From Nocardioides humi (GTDB lineage: Bacteria > Actinomycetota > Actinomycetes > Propionibacteriales > Nocardioidaceae), in NCBI RefSeq assembly GCF_006494775.1, contig NZ_CP041146.1:5884501-5948500 (forward strand): a stretch of 64,000 nt of DNA, in the 5' to 3' direction. This document shows positions 62,169-64,000 of this stretch, in pieces; the stretch's first letter is position 1; each line of letters opens with the position of its first letter. The notes under the pieces are model-generated. The model saw only the letters and a list, made by a program, of their open reading frames with translations. It ran no database searches and was not told the DNA's origin. The position numbers were made by a program, and so were the translations under genes.

Positions 62169-64000
62169 ATGGGCTGGACCAACCCTCCGCTCCCGTGGCG
62201 CGAGCTCGAGAGCCGGCTGTCCGGGCGGGCGCCGGTGCTCGAGTCGCCGGTGTCGCGGCGCAAGCAGCCGCGCGTCGAGCCGGAGCCCGTCCACCGTCCC
62301 CCTGACGCGGTCCCGTACGCCGAGCTCCACTGCCACAGCCACTTCAGCTTCCTCGACGGGGCGAGCTCGCCCGGCGACCTCGTCAAGGAGGCCATCCGAC
62401 TGGGGCTGGACGCGCTCGCGCTGACCGACCACGACGGGTTCGCGGGGGCGCCGCTGTTCGCGGAGGCGGGGACCGACTACGGCCTGGCGACGGTCTACGG
62501 TGCCGAGCTGACCCTCGACGTCCACCGCTCCCAGAACGGCATCCCCGACCCCGAGGGCAGCCACCTGCTGGTGCTCGCGCGCGGGGTGGAGGGCTACCAC
62601 CGGCTCTCGGGTGCGATCACCGAGGCCGGGCTGCGGGCGCCGGAGAAGGGCAGTCCCGCCCACGACCTCGACGAGCTCGCCGAGCGGGGGAGGGGGCACT
62701 GGGTCGTGCTCACCGGGTGCCGCAAGGGGACGGTCCGCCAGGCCCTGAGGTACGACGGCCCGGCTGCCGCCGCCCACGAGCTCGACCTGCTCGTCGACCG
62801 GTTCGGCCGCGAGCACGTCGTGGTGGAGCTGACGGCCAGCGACCACCCGGGCGGGGAGGAGGACAACGACCTGCTGGCCCGGATCGCCGACGACCGGGGC
62901 CTTCGGCTCCTCGCGACCGGCAACGTCCACTACGCGACCCCGGAGAAGCGGCGGCTGGCGGCGGCGATGGCGGCGATCCGGGCCCGGCGCAGCATCGCCG
63001 AGCTCGACGGATGGCTCGACCTGTCCGGCGGGGCGCACCTGCGCAGCGGGGAGGAGATGCTGCGGAGGTTCGAGCGCCGGCCGGACGCCGTGCACCGGTC
63101 CGTCGTACTGGCGGACGAGTTGGCCTTCGACCTGCGCAAGGCCTCGCCGCGACTGCCGAAGGAGGGCATCCCCGAGGGACTGACCGCGGCGGAGCACCTG
63201 CGGCACCTGGTGGAGAAGGGATTCGCGTGGCGCTACGCCCGCGAGCCGCACGCGAAGGAGGCGCGGGAGCGGATCGAGCAGGAGATGAAGGTGATCCTCG
63301 AGAAGGACTTCGCCGGCTACTTCATCATCGTCCACGACATCGTCGCCTTCGCCCGCGGCGAGAGGATCCTCTGCCAGGGCCGGGGCTCCGCCGCGAGCAG
63401 CGCGGTCTGCTACGCGCTCGGGATCACCGCCATCGACTCGGTGCTCCACAATCTGCCGTTCGCGCGGTTCATCTCCGCCCACCGCGAGGAGGAGCCGGAC
63501 ATCGACGTCGACTTCGACTCCGACCGGCGCGAGGAGGTGATCCAGTGGGTCTACCGGAAGTACGGCCGCCGCAACGCCGCCCAGGTGTGCAACGTGATCA
63601 GCTACCGGCCGCGGATGGCGGTGCGCGACGCGGCCAAGGCGCTGGGCCACTCCATGGGCCAGCAGGACGCCTGGTCCAAGCAGGTCGACGGCTGGGGGCA
63701 GGAGGTCGGTGAGGAGGTGGTGCTGCCACCGCAGGTGCGCTGGCTGGCCACCGAGCTGATGTCCGCGCCCCGCCATCTCGGCATCCACTCCGGCGGGATG
63801 GTGCTCACCGAGCGGCCGATCGGCGAGGTCTGCCCGATCGAGAAGGCCCGGATGGAGGACCGGACCGTGCTGCAGTGGGACAAGGACGGCTGCGAGTCGA
63901 TGGGCCTGGTGAAGTTCGACCTGCTCGGGCTCGGCATGCTCGGCGCGCTCGACCACATGATCCGCCTGGTCGAGGAGCACCTCGGGGAGCGCTGGGAGCT
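62169..64000 (+). CDS. dnaE2: Error-prone DNA polymerase DnaE2 (3' end beyond the window)
   Basis: DnaE2 (ImuC) is the C-family polymerase of the SOS mutasome, working with ImuA' and ImuB. The 610 codons in the window hold the PHP domain (YAELHCHSHFSFLDGASSPGDLVKEAIRLGLDALALTDHDGFAG) and part of the polymerase domain (GRGSAASSAVCYALGIT, PDIDVDFDSDRREEVIQWVYRKYGRRNAAQV with the catalytic Asp residues, LGIHSGGMVLTERPIGEVCPIEKARMEDRTVLQWDKDGCE). The ATG at 62169 gives the start MGWTNPPLPWRELESRL that is usual for DnaE2. A LexA box lies upstream. No frameshift is seen up to 64000. Confidence 0.95.
   Translation, partial: MGWTNPPLPWRELESRLSGRAPVLESPVSRRKQPRVEPEPVHRPPDAVPYAELHCHSHFSFLDGASSPGDLVKEAIRLGLDALALTDHDGFAGAPLFAEAGTDYGLATVYGAELTLDVHRSQNGIPDPEGSHLLVLARGVEGYHRLSGAITEAGLRAPEKGSPAHDLDELAERGRGHWVVLTGCRKGTVRQALRYDGPAAAAHELDLLVDRFGREHVVVELTASDHPGGEEDNDLLARIADDRGLRLLATGNVHYATPEKRRLAAAMAAIRARRSIAELDGWLDLSGGAHLRSGEEMLRRFERRPDAVHRSVVLADELAFDLRKASPRLPKEGIPEGLTAAEHLRHLVEKGFAWRYAREPHAKEARERIEQEMKVILEKDFAGYFIIVHDIVAFARGERILCQGRGSAASSAVCYALGITAIDSVLHNLPFARFISAHREEEPDIDVDFDSDRREEVIQWVYRKYGRRNAAQVCNVISYRPRMAVRDAAKALGHSMGQQDAWSKQVDGWGQEVGEEVVLPPQVRWLATELMSAPRHLGIHSGGMVLTERPIGEVCPIEKARMEDRTVLQWDKDGCESMGLVKFDLLGLGMLGALDHMIRLVEEHLGERWE

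Overview
The window is one continuous stretch of very GC-rich, tightly packed actinobacterial chromosome. Gene content (MihF-type integration host factor, actinobacterial RpoZ, a PriA without a Walker A motif, an LpqH-like lipoprotein, ImuA'/ImuB/DnaE2, KstR- and KstR2-type operators) and many leaderless gene starts point to Actinomycetia. A Nocardioides- or Pimelobacter-like steroid degrader is the best guess; this is inferred from gene content and not from any alignment.

Layout. (1) 1-16.3 kb, housekeeping: the end of carB, then pyrD, an FMN alpha-hydroxy-acid dehydrogenase and pyrF in overlapping order, followed by mihF, gmk, rpoZ, coaBC, metK, priA, def, fmt and rsmB, and an LLM flavoenzyme. 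(2) 16.3-30.1 kb, mixed accessory and regulatory genes: a DUF6326-like membrane protein, a NarL-type two-component pair, a MerR/MFS pair, an LpqH-like lipoprotein, an ECF (SigE-type) sigma factor with a partner, an ABC-type ATPase, a Nudix hydrolase, an MprF-like protein, a LigD polymerase domain, kynureninase, Rpe, and an OsmC/OhrR-like pair. (3) 30.1-54.2 kb, steroid catabolism: hsd4B-kstD and hsaA-hsaD-hsaC-hsaB (ring A/B) controlled by KstR-type boxes; fadE31-32-33, fadE30-ipdF-fadA6, echA20-ipdA-ipdB-ipdC and a divergent SDR (ring C/D) controlled by KstR2-type boxes. Unrelated genes split the two parts: an RTX-like protein, a trypsin-like protease, a TetR fragment, a PilZ protein, GNAT, a lipoprotein and an MntA/HepT toxin-antitoxin pair. 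(4) 54.2-64 kb: an SOS mutasome in two parts, imuA'-imuB-DUF6504 and dnaE2, each preceded by the same LexA box. Between them lie an AAA ATPase, a phasin-like protein, a secreted PLD-like protein, a KstR-boxed SnoaL-like gene, a TraR/DksA-type zinc-finger protein and two VOC proteins.

How the genes work together. KstD and the Hsa enzymes open rings A and B. HsaA/HsaB hydroxylate the phenolic intermediate, HsaC cleaves it and HsaD hydrolyses the product. FadE30, IpdF, IpdC, EchA20, IpdAB, FadE31-33 and FadA6 then degrade the remaining C/D-ring propionate. Neither kstR nor kstR2 nor fadD3 is in the window.

Two cross-cutting features matter to a reader. First, at least nine conserved genes are broken by what looks like loss of one base in a short G/C run (ten sites). 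This looks like assembly error and not decay, so spans of carB, priA, def, the ABC ATPase, hsaD, ipdC, the SDR, imuA' and imuB are given as the intended gene. Second, about 18 genes start 6-8 nt after a TANNNT -10 hexamer, i.e. look leaderless, and two related long palindromic elements end in ACTAG that forms part of such a -10. No rRNA, tRNA, CRISPR array or intact insertion sequence was seen, and no gene-free stretch exceeds about 200 bases.
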